This document shows, one piece after another, positions 13,576 through 22,173 of a stretch of DNA of 64,000 nt. The stretch is from Leuconostoc lactis (lineage in GTDB: Bacteria > Bacillota > Bacilli > Lactobacillales > Lactobacillaceae). The notes beneath the pieces are model-generated. The model worked only from the letters and a program-made list of their open reading frames with translations. It did not search any database and was not told the DNA's origin. The stretch's first letter is position 1. Every line of letters starts with the position of its first letter. Location: positions 1,562,501 through 1,626,500 of the forward strand of contig NZ_CP042420.1 of NCBI RefSeq assembly GCF_007954625.1, in the 5' to 3' direction. Position numbers and translations under genes: made by a program.

Positions 13576-15255
13576 TTAATATTCGCCCCAATACTTAGAC
13601 ATTGATTGTTGCCCAATGCCGGGATTAAAGCTGTTAGTTGGATCGTTTTTACGATAGTGATCCACCAATGCAGGTGCTGCGAGATACAAGTGGCCGACAT
13701 TATGTTCGGCCGGATATACCGCATGGCGGGCATCCAAAATTTTTAACATGTCCTGTTTGAGTGCATGGGCATCGACCCCAGACTTCAAGATATAATCCTG
13801 ATGCATCACATGATCGAGCAAGTGACCATAGTAGATTTTATAGGCAATTTTCTCTTCGATTTCAGCTGGTAACTGTTCAAACCAATGATATTCATTGCTG
13901 GCAAAAGCAATATCTAACGGCAAAATGTCGATCGCATCTTGCTTGAGTTCTTGATAGCGAATCGCCACGCCGGCCGTCACGTAGCGGTGCGTTTCTGCCT
14001 TACTGGTTTCATTCGCATCCGCTTCAAAATAATCCCCGTCCTGAGTTGGGAAGAATGACGCCAAATACTCACGTGCTTCAGCAATCCCATCCCCAGCCAT
14101 TTTAAGTTGCAAATAGTGGTCATACTTATCATGGTACGCTTCTAACCGTTCTGGTAACTGATTAGGGAAAAGATGACTCAAGGTTTGCAATAACCGATCT
14201 GGGAAATAAGGCTTGAAGAATGGGATATGCTTCAATAAACGTTCACCCCAAGCCTTCATAGCAAACATCTGTGGTAAGTGGCCAGTCCCGATTTTTTCAA
14301 TCACAATCAGCGAGTCTTTCCCGTATTGCTTCGCGAGTTCATAAGCCGTTTTATGCATATACTCACCAGACACTGGCAAAGACTTGAAGTGCGTCATAAT
14401 GTGACGCCGAATATCTTCTAGTTCATCTGGGTTATTGGTCCCAATGTAAAAGACCTGAGTGGTCTCATCTTTGGGAAAGGTATCTAGGCGCACCGCTAAT
14501 GCGGCAACGTGACCGGCAGACCCAGAAACTTCAAATAATTCTTTTGGATTAGCATTGTAACGAATCGGTTGATCAGAATCGACATCACGAACGACCTGTT
14601 CATGATTGTGCATGGAGCCGTGGTGTTCAGTCGCTGGCACTTGGTTTAAATCGAAGTTACGATTTTCCAAATTGGTAATAATTTCTTCAGGTGTATCACC
14701 CAAATCAATACCAAGATGGTTCACTAAGTGCATCTCATCGTTTTCATCAATCCAGACATAAAGTGACAATTCAGTATAGGCTGGGCCACGACGAATCAGG
14801 GCACCACCAGAATTGTTGTTAATGCCGCCAATGACTGAGGCACCGAGATTTGATGAGCCGATAACCGAATGCGGTTCACGATCTAACGGCCGCAAGGCAT
14901 TCTCTAACTGGAAAAGCGTTGTGCCTGGAAAGGCCAAAACTTGTTCCCCATGATTAATCAGTTCCAAATCCTTAATTTTCATGCCGTTGACAACCACAGC
15001 TGGGCGATCATAACCAGGTGCTGGTACCGATCCTTCGGTCAAACTCGTATTGGCTGCTTGCATAATAATCACAATGTTATGCTCATGCAAAACATTCAAT
15101 ACACGCCACATGGCCATGAGACTGGTTGGGAAAACCACTGCTATGGCATCACCATGTCCTGAACGATAGCCTTTGCGAAAACGTAACGTCTTCCCGGCAT
15201 TCGTGATGACATTTTTCTTGCCAACAACCTCAACCAATTCATCAACTAAACTCAT
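13576..15255 (-). CDS. dld: Quinone-dependent D-lactate dehydrogenase
   Basis: About 559 residues from ATG 15255. It is a membrane-associated FAD flavoprotein that oxidises D-lactate to pyruvate and passes electrons to quinone. The FAD-binding PCMH-type domain is seen in MQAANTSLTEGSVPAPGYDR and IGSSNLGASVIGGINNNSGG; the membrane-binding and C-terminal cap domains follow with EYMHKTAYELAKQYGKDSLI and AEHNVGHLY. Length is close to the E. coli enzyme (571). GGAGG lies 12 bases before ATG, so the exact start is uncertain. Monocistronic, with its own terminator. Confidence 0.9.
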   Translation of the reverse strand: MSLVDELVEVVGKKNVITNAGKTLRFRKGYRSGHGDAIAVVFPTSLMAMWRVLNVLHEHNIVIIMQAANTSLTEGSVPAPGYDRPAVVVNGMKIKDLELINHGEQVLAFPGTTLFQLENALRPLDREPHSVIGSSNLGASVIGGINNNSGGALIRRGPAYTELSLYVWIDENDEMHLVNHLGIDLGDTPEEIITNLENRNFDLNQVPATEHHGSMHNHEQVVRDVDSDQPIRYNANPKELFEVSGSAGHVAALAVRLDTFPKDETTQVFYIGTNNPDELEDIRRHIMTHFKSLPVSGEYMHKTAYELAKQYGKDSLIVIEKIGTGHLPQMFAMKAWGERLLKHIPFFKPYFPDRLLQTLSHLFPNQLPERLEAYHDKYDHYLQLKMAGDGIAEAREYLASFFPTQDGDYFEADANETSKAETHRYVTAGVAIRYQELKQDAIDILPLDIAFASNEYHWFEQLPAEIEEKIAYKIYYGHLLDHVMHQDYILKSGVDAHALKQDMLKILDARHAVYPAEHNVGHLYLAAPALVDHYRKNDPTNSFNPGIGQQSMSKYWGEY

Positions 15256-15539
15256 ACTTCTTGCAATCCTCCGAAATTCTGTAATATATAGACTAACATT
15301 CCCTTTCATCATACGCCCTTTTTAGTCAAATGGGCACATAAATGTCTATTTTTCAGGAAAATATTACCAATATGTTTTTGAAATTCCGAACAATTGTACT
15401 TATCAGGCTTTTTCATCTCAATTGCAATATAATTTGATGCATTATTGGCCGATCAGAATCACCAACTCGCTCACTTTCCTACTGCGTTATCAGGTATAAT
15501 GACTTAACCTGCTCACACCACTAATGGTCAATATAAGAT

Positions 15540-16172
15540 ATGGAAATTACAATGATGAAAACAAAAGTTGTTATTGCTGGTGGCACAGGATTTGTCGGTC
15601 AAGGCATCATCCAACAACTTGATCCAACACAATATGACGTCCATAGTTTGTCCCGCCATGTACACCAGTCCACTGCTGACGACAAAACAACTTATCACGT
15701 CATTGACTTGTCCGATACACCAAGCTTGTCAGTAATCATTCAAGATGCTGATTGGGTGATTGATGCGGTCGGCATCTTGTTGCCCAACCCAATCAAAAAA
15801 CAAAATTATCAAAACAGCAGTTATGCGCCAGCCAAATATCTCATTGATGCATTGCTTACCGCACCAAACACGAAATTACTTTTTATCTCTGCAAATGGTG
15901 GGCCATTTTTCATGTCACCCTACCTCAATACAAAAAAAGCCGTCGAGGCACGGATGCGCACACTGTTACCCGAACGCACTTATATTGTTTATCCAGGGAT
16001 TATTTTTGACAAAACGCGCTTGAGTTCATATTTCCCCGGACGCATTTTGTCACGCTTAGGCGGCATTCAGTATTTTAAAAAATTACGACCAATCAGTCGA
16101 CAAGCCTTTGCCATTGAGATTGCACAGATACTATCTGGCACAAGTAGTGCATTAGAAAAAAGACTAGATTGA
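15540..16172 (+). CDS. NAD(P)-binding epimerase/SDR-like protein
   Basis: A 210-residue atypical short-chain dehydrogenase. The dinucleotide motif GGTGFVGQG is near residue 16, then DADWVIDAVGILLPNP at the usual NNAG position and a YLNTKK stretch where the active-site Tyr/Lys would lie. Proteins of this type resemble NmrA-like or ubiquinone-assembly NDUFA9-like sensors. Starts at 15552 or 15555 are also possible (GGAAA seven to ten bases upstream); no strong ribosome site marks 15540. Substrate unknown. Confidence 0.7.
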   Translation: MEITMMKTKVVIAGGTGFVGQGIIQQLDPTQYDVHSLSRHVHQSTADDKTTYHVIDLSDTPSLSVIIQDADWVIDAVGILLPNPIKKQNYQNSSYAPAKYLIDALLTAPNTKLLFISANGGPFFMSPYLNTKKAVEARMRTLLPERTYIVYPGIIFDKTRLSSYFPGRILSRLGGIQYFKKLRPISRQAFAIEIAQILSGTSSALEKRLD

Positions 16173-16185
16173 ATCTAGTCTTTTT
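16155..16185 (+). terminator. Terminator of the epimerase-like gene
   Basis: AAGACTAGATT-GA-ATCTAGTCTTTTT hairpin overlapping the stop codon, with T5 on the plus strand and A5 on the other side. Confidence 0.85.
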
Positions 16186-16205
16186 AGTTTGAAATAGTGA
16201 TTAAC

Positions 16206-16411
16206 AAAAAAGTCATGACCTACATGCGCTGTAAATCATGACTTGCCTTCTCTCCCTATCCCAACACTTACATTAATTTGGAGTATGCATTTTACAAAAA
16301 ACATTATGTTAGTCTACGCTTAAATATTGCAAAGAAGTACGCTGGTTGTTTTCAACAATGATCAATAATAAATATTATGTATGTGTTGGGATACCGTAAC
16401 TGATAAGTTAC
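16206..16411 (-). ncRNA. Small RNA gene, family copy 3
   Basis: Promoter TTGACA (16442-16447)/TAAATT (16418-16423), spacing 18. The closing stem is TCCCAACAC (16259-16267)/GTGTTGGGA (16383-16391). Compared with copies 1 and 2 one G-C pair has become A-T on both arms, a compensatory change that argues for a functional helix. A GTAAC/GTTAC 5' hairpin, the UACUCC motif and a terminator (16206-16243) are all present. Predicted length about 206 nt. Confidence 0.68.
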
Positions 16412-16635
16412 TAGAATAATTTATCATATCAACCCACAAATTGTCAAACCTTTATCAAAATTATAAAAAGATACCCTTATGTCAAGCTGGGTAAAGCTTT
16501 TCCCTGCAATTCAGCCGGATAAATGTTATGCTTTAATGACAACATATCGGTTAAATGATCACGTGATTTCTCTCGACGTGTTTGTTGACGTCAACACAGC
16601 ATGTTAACGCATGTGTCATCATTGAAAGGATGATT

Positions 16636-16761
16636 ATGAACTACTTTTTCAAATACGGTGTCCACCAAGTCCAATGGCTATTTATGCTGATTTACGGGGT
16701 GGCAGCTGTTGTTGTTATTCTCGGGCTGCTGTATTTTTTATGGTTAAAGTTCTATAAATAA
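16636..16761 (+). CDS. 41-residue membrane protein
   Basis: ATG 16636 opens a short frame, MNYFFKYGVHQVQWLFMLIY, continuing through a strongly hydrophobic stretch (about residues 14-36) to LWLKFYK and TAA at 16761. AAAGGA lies six bases upstream. One transmembrane helix with a basic end is predicted. No family is recognised. It lies just upstream of another small membrane protein gene that has its own promoter. Confidence 0.6.
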   Translation: MNYFFKYGVHQVQWLFMLIYGVAAVVVILGLLYFLWLKFYK

Positions 16762-16811
16762 TACTAGTTTAATTCAAACCTATCGCGCTGCTAACTTCTG
16801 TTCCTTTAGCA

Positions 16812-16851
16812 ATGTTAAGCGTTTGACTAAAACGCTTAACATGATTATACT
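16812..16851 (+). promoter_or_regulatory. Promoter with overlapping palindromic operator
   Basis: TTGACT (16823-16828) and TATACT (16846-16851) with 17-bp spacing make a near-consensus promoter for the gene at 16877. The -35 sits in the middle of a perfect 13-bp inverted repeat (ATGTTAAGCGTTT at 16812-16824 and its complement at 16830-16842). Binding of a dimeric repressor there would block the promoter. Followed by no T-run, it is not a terminator. Confidence 0.7.
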
Positions 16852-16876
16852 TTTAAATAAGTACTTAGGGGGAATT

Positions 16877-17098
16877 ATGTTAGAATTTACACTTGGTTTT
16901 ATTAGCCTTGTCATTATCGTCAGTGCCATTGGGTCATTTATCACCCTTCGGCCAATCTTTCATACGCTAACGCGTAAACAACAGACCTGGTTAACGATAC
17001 TATTTGTAGCCATCGTGGTATCATTTTTATTCAATGAAATTCCGGATTTTATCCATGGCTTTAAAATCGGTGTCGAAACCGGTCATTCAGCCTTGTAG
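16877..17098 (+). CDS. Small two-span membrane protein
   Basis: A 73-residue protein from ATG 16877, with GGGGG just upstream. Two hydrophobic helices (LGFISLVIIVSAIGSFITL; TWLTILFVAIVVSFLF) are linked by a basic loop, RPIFHTLTRKQQ. No motif is recognised. Its promoter is overlapped by a long palindrome, so expression is probably tightly repressed until a signal arrives. Confidence 0.65.
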   Translation: MLEFTLGFISLVIIVSAIGSFITLRPIFHTLTRKQQTWLTILFVAIVVSFLFNEIPDFIHGFKIGVETGHSAL

Positions 17099-17103
17099 GC
17101 TAC

Positions 17104-17134
17104 AAGCATCATCAATTCAGATGATGCTTTTTTT
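17104..17134 (+). terminator. Terminator
   Basis: GCATCATC-AATTCA-GATGATGC stem followed by seven T, five bases after the stop of the two-span protein gene. Confidence 0.9.
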
Positions 17135-17193
17135 ATCGCAAAATAAAAAGCGCTGAAATTTGCGCTATCATTTCAATACTGGTACACCCGTTC

Positions 17194-17469
17194 TCAACGT
17201 AAATTACCAAGCCACATCGACCACATCACCGCGTTGTCTCGAGCAAAATCAGGCTTTTGAAGTTCGGTGAAAAATGCCAGCCCTTGTTCTGACAGTTTTT
17301 TCTGTAATGCCAGTCCCCTAAAACCACTTTGTAACGATCCTAACACACGCGCTTCACTTTCATGAGTTGTTTTGAGCTGATTAATTGCACGGTCTACAAC
17401 TACTTGTTCCGCTATATTAAGTGATAATTGTTCCAATACTGTTAGTAGATCATTCCTATTTTTTGCCAT
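17194..17469 (-). CDS. Helical protein, possible bacteriocin immunity protein
   Basis: A 91-residue, entirely helical protein. The start ATG 17469 has GGGGGAG six bases upstream; an ATG at 17475 would sit on top of the ribosome site. The segment FRGLALQKKLSEQGLAFFTEL resembles the third and fourth helices of EntA/MesI-type immunity proteins (about 90-100 residues, four-helix bundle). No bacteriocin gene lies beside it, so it would be an orphan immunity gene. Identification is tentative. Confidence 0.45.
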   Translation of the reverse strand: MAKNRNDLLTVLEQLSLNIAEQVVVDRAINQLKTTHESEARVLGSLQSGFRGLALQKKLSEQGLAFFTELQKPDFARDNAVMWSMWLGNLR

Positions 17470-17581
17470 TGTCATCTCCCCCTTCGCTCAAGTATACCAC
17501 AGGCACAACGTCAACACGTAATATATGGCATTATGATGTGGGTTTCTAACTTACGCGCTTAAAATATCTCATAATTTTTAT

Positions 17582-17785
17582 AAAAAAAGCGCCGCAACTA
17601 GTATCATACTAATCACGGCGCTTTTTAATATGGAAAATAAAACCCAGCACACTATCCGAATTGAGTAGACTAAAAGTATAGCGTTTGTTCTCGGGAAAAT
17701 ATTGCTAATTTTATGTTAAAGTGTGTGTTATGTGTTTCAACAGACGTGGACGTCATGTACTGGGCTAACGTAACCAATACGTTAC
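17582..17785 (-). ncRNA. Small RNA gene, family copy 4 (divergent)
   Basis: Promoter TTGACA (17816-17821)/TAAATT (17792-17797), spacing 18, with the same upstream box as the other copies. The 5' GTAAC/GTTAC hairpin is present. The closing stem CCCAGCACA (17643-17651)/TGTACTGGG (17756-17764) has one mismatch. The interior is diverged and lacks the UACUCC motif. The terminator is different: a GC-rich AGCGCCG/CGGCGCT stem with seven T (17582-17621). It may be an older or decaying member. Confidence 0.5.
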
Positions 17786-17874
17786 AAGAATAATTTATCA
17801 CATTTCCACTGAAATTGTCAAACCTTTATCAAAATTTTATATCAAATTGATATCAGTTTATCGTATGCCGACTT

Positions 17875-18384
17875 TTAATGATTTTCCAGCGTCACAATGT
17901 GTGATATTGGATGCGCCTGTTTCAACCTGTTAAACAGTTTTAAAGTGATCGGACGAACGATAAAAAAGTATAGCGGTATCGCAACAAAAAAGGTTTTGGC
18001 CCAATTCCCGACATAACCCGAAATGAAATGCGGGTATAATTGTCGATGTATTTCCGTAAACCACACCATCATAACCGAAACATTAAAAGTAATGACAAGT
18101 ACCGTAACACTAACATGTTTTGGGACGTTTTTGGTCAGGATTGTTGGAAAATATTGATGTAACTTCATGGCAATTGGTAACGATACATAAGTCCGCAAAC
18201 AGTAGATAAACATCACAACAAATGGATAAATAATCGCCACACGCAACAACATTTTTTCTGAAAAACCATAACGAATGATTGTATTATAACTGGACATCAC
18301 TGCTACCATGATCCCGACAAACACCCACGGCAGGGTATTTGGATGATGTAATAACTTGTGTAAAATCTGTTTGATTGGTAACAT
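17875..18384 (-). CDS. DUF2798-like four-span membrane protein
   Basis: A 169-residue protein with four hydrophobic segments (FVGIMVAVMSSYNTIIRYG; AIIYPFVVMFIYCL; VSVTVLVITFNVSVMMVWF; TFFVAIPLYFFIVRPI). The first segment ending in a polar Ser-Tyr-Asn and the third segment fit the DUF2798 family, which consists of paired two-helix repeats. Function is unknown. Monocistronic; roughly 200 bases on either side hold no other gene. Confidence 0.6.
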   Translation of the reverse strand: MLPIKQILHKLLHHPNTLPWVFVGIMVAVMSSYNTIIRYGFSEKMLLRVAIIYPFVVMFIYCLRTYVSLPIAMKLHQYFPTILTKNVPKHVSVTVLVITFNVSVMMVWFTEIHRQLYPHFISGYVGNWAKTFFVAIPLYFFIVRPITLKLFNRLKQAHPISHIVTLENH

Positions 18385-18582
18385 ATATCCGCCTTTTTTA
18401 TTTTACCTATACTACACGCGTATAACGCCCCTCACGGGTGGCTACCTGGCGATAGATTTGATAGGTGTTCCTACTAAATATTATGCATTTTTATCATAAT
18501 AAGCGCTATATCTATACTAGCCCTTTTTTCAATGAGATACAAGTCACTTGCGCCATGTCACCACGTCAGTTTCATCCCAAAA

Positions 18583-18607
18583 CAAAAAGCGCCGAACGGC
18601 GCTTTCA
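18583..18607 (-). terminator. Terminator of the DUF805 gene
   Basis: AAAGCGCCG-TTCGGCGCTTTTTG on the minus strand, a compact GC-rich stem with T5 next to the stop codon at 18609. The 18385-18580 stretch beyond it holds nothing that I recognise. Confidence 0.85.
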
Positions 18608-18608
18608 T

Positions 18609-18995
18609 TTAAACACGTGATTGATTAATGACCCAACGTGATTCTGGTGTCGTTGGTAACACCATGAGTACAAAGAACCAAATCGTGCCAATAATTGGTA
18701 CGAACTGAATCAAAATCCACCCTGCGCTATGATTGGTATCGTGTAAACGACGAACCTTTAACGTTAATGTGGCGACCCAAACCAATAAATAGATGACTTG
18801 CGCGGTCGTATTTGTCGTTAAATCAGCAATATTATAAATATCGCCAAGCTCGTGACCTTGCAATTTTTCAATCACATTGACTAAAAGGCCACCCAAGAAA
18901 TAGTTAATAATCACTGGGATCCAGTATTGTGCCCTGGTTGCCGTCGCATTCCAAGTCAAAATTTTCGTCCAAAACTCTTTATAACTCGTTAACAT
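18609..18995 (-). CDS. DUF805 membrane protein
   Basis: A 128-residue inner-membrane protein. The family signs are the amphipathic start FWTKILTWNATATRAQYW, two central membrane spans, and the conserved RRLHDTNHSAGWILIQFVP before the last spans. DUF805 proteins are common in bacteria and phages, and no activity is established. It is a single gene with its own terminator. Confidence 0.85.
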   Translation of the reverse strand: MLTSYKEFWTKILTWNATATRAQYWIPVIINYFLGGLLVNVIEKLQGHELGDIYNIADLTTNTTAQVIYLLVWVATLTLKVRRLHDTNHSAGWILIQFVPIIGTIWFFVLMVLPTTPESRWVINQSRV

Positions 18996-19088
18996 CGTCT
19001 TCCCTCCCGTTGCTTACTCTATATCTTGACACTGAATAAAATGATTGTCAAACAAAATACAATGCCTATTTACCATCATGATACAATT

Positions 19089-19126
19089 AAAACCACGATT
19101 TTGCGCAACGCGCATCGTGGTTTTTA
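19089..19126 (-). terminator. Terminator
   Basis: AAAACCACGAT...ATCGTGG stem with A/T runs on both sides, lying right after the stop at 19128. It may work in both directions. Confidence 0.75.
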
Positions 19127-19127
19127 G

Positions 19128-19757
19128 TTATGCTTGAAAGTCGACCACTGTCGGACTAGTCTTGAATGATTCAACTAGTGCTGAGCGGAGCGTTAATTGA
19201 ATAATGGCGTTATGATTGAAATCTTCAGATAACGCTTTAATTTCTGGATGGGCAGCAACCACCTGTTTAACATCTTCATCAGCAATCACCAACGCATCCA
19301 CGGCATTTGAACTCACGCGAGTACCTGTTTGCTTGTCAAACCATGTCGTGATAGCAGCTGTGTGCGTCGCTTTGATATTTTGCACACGTGCGGTTGTCTT
19401 ATCCGTCACAATATAAAATACATTCTCAGCTGTGCTTGATTGCTTAAACGTAATCACACTAGCACTGATAGTCTTATCAGCCGAAACCGTTGATAAAACA
19501 AGAATATTGTCCAGCATGTTGAGCGCATTTTGAAACACATTGTCGGCTGTTGCATTAGTGTTCGTGCTAAACTTCTTGCGTTGCTTCATAATCGTTAATG
19601 CTGTGAGCGGAATCACCAAGATAATATAGCCCACAACTGTTAGCACGAGTGCCTGCGCCAAATAACCTTGAATCCCAAAGAAAACAACAACAAACAGGGC
19701 GATAAATATTGCGACTAAAAACATCACAAAAAGTTGAATAAAGCGTTTTGCGTACAT
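19128..19757 (-). CDS. Membrane-anchored split-barrel flavin-binding-like protein
   Basis: A 209-residue protein. Two transmembrane helices at the N terminus (about residues 8-30 and 36-56) are followed by a domain resembling pyridoxamine-phosphate-oxidase-like split barrels: NILVLSTVSADKTISASVIT, then VFYIVTDKTTARVQNIKATH and AAITTWFDKQTGTRVSS. Soluble relatives bind FMN or F420. A membrane-tethered version is less common, and the cofactor and substrate here are unknown. Confidence 0.65.
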   Translation of the reverse strand: MYAKRFIQLFVMFLVAIFIALFVVVFFGIQGYLAQALVLTVVGYIILVIPLTALTIMKQRKKFSTNTNATADNVFQNALNMLDNILVLSTVSADKTISASVITFKQSSTAENVFYIVTDKTTARVQNIKATHTAAITTWFDKQTGTRVSSNAVDALVIADEDVKQVVAAHPEIKALSEDFNHNAIIQLTLRSALVESFKTSPTVVDFQA

Positions 19758-19950
19758 AATGACGGTTAAAATCCTTTCAATTAAAAAAATTTTTTACAGC
19801 GTTATCGCTGTTTTTTACTAACGCCTCCATTATACTATTTTCTCATTTAACTCGAAATAGATAAGTATTATTCAGCCCGATACTAGCAGAACATCATTTT
19901 AATGTTAGCCGTTGTGGCTTGTTGTACACATTGGAACGCCCCTTATCGAC

Positions 19951-19979
19951 TTATACAGATGTTTGTTGTGTGATATAAT
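19951..19979 (+). promoter_or_regulatory. mscL promoter
   Basis: TTATAC (19951-19956) and TATAAT (19974-19979) with 17-bp spacing and a TG extension before the -10. The mscL ribosome site follows about eight bases later. Confidence 0.65.
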
Positions 19980-20001
19980 AGAAAAAAGGAGATAATATAT
20001 T

Positions 20002-20382
20002 ATGTGGAAAGAATTTAAAGAGTTCGCTTTTAAAGGGAACGTTGTTGACCTTGCCGTTGCCGTTGTTATCGGTGGTGCTTTCGGTTTGATCGTGAAGTCA
20101 CTGGTTAACGATATCATCATGCCCCTTGTTGGTATTTTGATTGGTGGGATTGATGTCTCAAATCTTGCGATTAAAGTTGGCACAGCAACTGTTGCTTATG
20201 GTTTGTTCTTGCAATCTATCATCAACTTCTTGATCATTGCAGCCGCAATCTTCATGATGGTTAAAGTCTTCAACACAATGAACAAGAAGTCTGCTAAAGA
20301 AGCAGAAGTTCTTGAAGTTGAAGATACAAAGACTGAAAAGTATTTACAAGACATCGTTAAGCTTTTGTCAGAAAAGAAGTAA
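20002..20382 (+). CDS. mscL: Large-conductance mechanosensitive channel
   Basis: A 126-residue MscL. The amphipathic N helix [20 protein letters not shown] leads into the pore-lining first span with [19 protein letters not shown], a periplasmic loop ([10 protein letters not shown]) and a second span. A charged C-terminal helix ([17 protein letters not shown]) forms the cytosolic bundle. The pentamer opens under extreme membrane tension and releases solutes on osmotic downshock. GGAG precedes the ATG, and promoter and terminator are visible, so it is a single-gene unit. Confidence 0.97.
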   Translation: MWKEFKEFAFKGNVVDLAVAVVIGGAFGLIVKSLVNDIIMPLVGILIGGIDVSNLAIKVGTATVAYGLFLQSIINFLIIAAAIFMMVKVFNTMNKKSAKEAEVLEVEDTKTEKYLQDIVKLLSEKK

Positions 20383-20419
20383 TATCACGTCTTGGTTAAG
20401 CGATAGCTTAACTTGAGCT

Positions 20420-20459
20420 AAAAAAGCGTCGGCCTCTTATTGAGACCAACGCTTTTTTG
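20420..20459 (+). terminator. mscL terminator
   Basis: AGCGTCGG...CCAACGCTTTTTT hairpin with one C-A mismatch and a run of T. Between here and 20679 there is only non-coding, moderately AT-rich sequence in which I see no gene. Confidence 0.75.
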
Positions 20460-20678
20460 TTTGTTCACTTATTTTGCCATTATGGCAAAATAAAAACGCC
20501 AAAATCGGCGTTTAACTGTTGTATTACTATGTACATCAGCCCCTGGAATACATTTCAATCTAGATAAAAGAAATATGGTGATCGCAAAATCACTGAGCTA
20601 ACTTAATAAGAATACCATAGTTAGCCAGACAACGCAAATAATATATGCCTTGTCAGGCGCCAAGTATCATCTTAATTC

Positions 20679-20714
20679 AAAAAGCGTCAATCTTACTAGT
20701 AAGATTGGCGCTTT
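20679..20714 (-). terminator. Terminator
   Basis: AAAAGCGCCAATCTTACTAG pairs with the following TAAGATTGACGCTTTTT on the minus strand. It serves the gene ending at 20739. Confidence 0.8.
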
Positions 20715-20738
20715 TACTGTTATCACGCTGCTATTTGA

Positions 20739-21356
20739 TTACTTGTTGAAGTAGAATGTGCCGCCAGTATAAGATTCGTTTTGTGACCCATCTTTAGCAA
20801 CGTCTGGTAGTGCAATTTTAATGCCATCAGACTTGAAATCATCTTTGTCACTCAAAACGACAAATTTCACCTTTGTTTTTGACTTTGCTGGGAATAGTTC
20901 AATTGCTGCTGGTCGGACATTCGTATAGGAATCTAACGTTTCCCCTGCTGCTGATCTCGCATTCCCGTTACCGTCAATAAAAGTATACTTCCCATTTAAT
21001 TGACTCCCATGGATATCTTGATCCGTTTTATTTTCTAGTGTTGCTTCAACTGTTGTCTTATAGAACTTTTCTGGCAACAAGTCTTTGATTGCAGAACTGA
21101 CATCAAACATATCACGATCATATGCTGACCGCTTCACCTTTTCAGTCTTAACACGGTTAAGTGTGACATTCCAGTTGTCATTACTCTGTGTTTGGTTAAT
21201 GTTTTTCACGACTGCCTTATCTGATCGACTAGCGTGTCTCACGACGTGCTTGTCAGCATCGTTATCCAAACGATGTGTCATCATTTTTGCCCCGATAAAC
21301 ACACCGATTGCGAGTGATACAATCGCTGTTATGGCGATTACGATAATCTTCTTCAT
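20739..21356 (-). CDS. Secreted/anchored protein with DUF4352-like Ig domain
   Basis: About 205 residues from ATG 21356 (GGGGAG seven bases upstream). An N-terminal membrane anchor (KKIIVIAITAIVSLAIGVFI) has no lipobox cysteine. It is followed by a linker and a beta-sandwich region: NWNVTLNRVKTEKVKRSAYD, TTVEATLENKTDQDIHGSQL, then FPAKSKTKVKFVV. That order resembles DUF4352/MPT63-type immunoglobulin-like domains of Firmicutes lipoproteins. Function unknown. Monocistronic. Confidence 0.6.
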   Translation of the reverse strand: MKKIIVIAITAIVSLAIGVFIGAKMMTHRLDNDADKHVVRHASRSDKAVVKNINQTQSNDNWNVTLNRVKTEKVKRSAYDRDMFDVSSAIKDLLPEKFYKTTVEATLENKTDQDIHGSQLNGKYTFIDGNGNARSAAGETLDSYTNVRPAAIELFPAKSKTKVKFVVLSDKDDFKSDGIKIALPDVAKDGSQNESYTGGTFYFNK

Positions 21357-21507
21357 AAAACTTCTCCCCATCGTTTTATTTACAAAAACGATAATATCAT
21401 CAAATACGCTGTCTGACAATACATTCACGCATTAGAACAATGATTTTCGGCTAAAATATTGACCGTTTTTTCAATAATTATAAAATTAATATGTGGCGAA
21501 TAAAAAA

Positions 21508-21545
21508 GTGATATGATCAGCAATCACAATAAAAAAGCTTGGGGG
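21508..21545 (+). ncRNA. Pseudoknot-like leader element C
   Basis: Stem GTGAT (21508-21512)/ATCAC (21523-21527), then an A-rich tail and GCT (21537-21539) that can pair with loop AGC (21519-21521). GGGGGAG follows. The stem sequence is unrelated to the ATGTG/CACAT of other copies, but the layout is the same. Confidence 0.5.
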
Positions 21546-21550
21546 AGCAT

Positions 21551-22168
21551 ATGATTTCAACACTTTCAGGACTAATCTTTATTATTTCAGTTGTCGCCTT
21601 TATCGTTTTTCTGATTTGGGGATTCGTGAAAAACCAGCACATTAATCAAAAAACGTGGCTTTGGTTGTTACTGGCAGTTGTCGCAATCGTTGTCTATGTG
21701 ACAACCGCTAAAACACCAGAAACGGCTAATAGCGCGCAAAACGTGCATAAAACAGCAAAATCAAACACATCAAAGCAACCGGTTGACGACGCTGTCGTTG
21801 CAAAATTAAAAGCGGCGCTAAAGTCTGGTGATATGGTGACCTTTTTGAAAACGTTCTATGCGCAAGATAAACAAAAGCACTTAGCCTATTATCAAAAAGC
21901 CGACGTTGCGACAACAAAGACAACAATCAAGGGTCAAGTGATTGAACCAGTAGCTGAAGAAACAGACCTCTACCTGTATGTCCCAGTTGAGGAAATGCCA
22001 GCCAACGTTCGGAACACAAAGCAAAAAGCCTACGTTGTTGTCATCAATGATCCAAACAATGATCTCAAGAATTATAGTGTTGGTCAAACTGCTGAAGTCA
22101 CGGGCTACTTGGTCGGTCACGGCGACAAAAAGCACGGCTACAGTTGGGAATTAAACGTTGCGAAATAA
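21551..22168 (+). CDS. Two-span membrane protein with extracytoplasmic domain
   Basis: About 205 residues from ATG 21551, placed six bases after GGGGGAG. Two transmembrane helices (LSGLIFIISVVAFIVFLIWG; WLWLLLAVVAIVVYV) are followed by a Ser/Thr/Lys linker. The C-terminal domain has a helix (VVAKLKAALKSGDMVTFLK) and a beta-rich part (TTIKGQVIEPVAEETDLYLY; AEVTGYLVGHGDKK) that could be an OB-like fold. No family is recognised. It is the first of the leader-bearing cassettes at 21.5-24.5 kb. Confidence 0.6.
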   Translation: MISTLSGLIFIISVVAFIVFLIWGFVKNQHINQKTWLWLLLAVVAIVVYVTTAKTPETANSAQNVHKTAKSNTSKQPVDDAVVAKLKAALKSGDMVTFLKTFYAQDKQKHLAYYQKADVATTKTTIKGQVIEPVAEETDLYLYVPVEEMPANVRNTKQKAYVVVINDPNNDLKNYSVGQTAEVTGYLVGHGDKKHGYSWELNVAK

Positions 22169-22173
22169 TACAT

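Noticed and set aside
16812..16842. Long palindrome read as a terminator of the 41-residue gene
   Set aside because: No T-run follows and a near-consensus promoter is embedded in it, so an operator is the better reading.
17194..17469. Firm call of a bacteriocin locus
   Set aside because: Only an immunity-like helical protein is present. No double-glycine leader peptide or ABC transporter gene was found nearby, so only a tentative immunity call is given.
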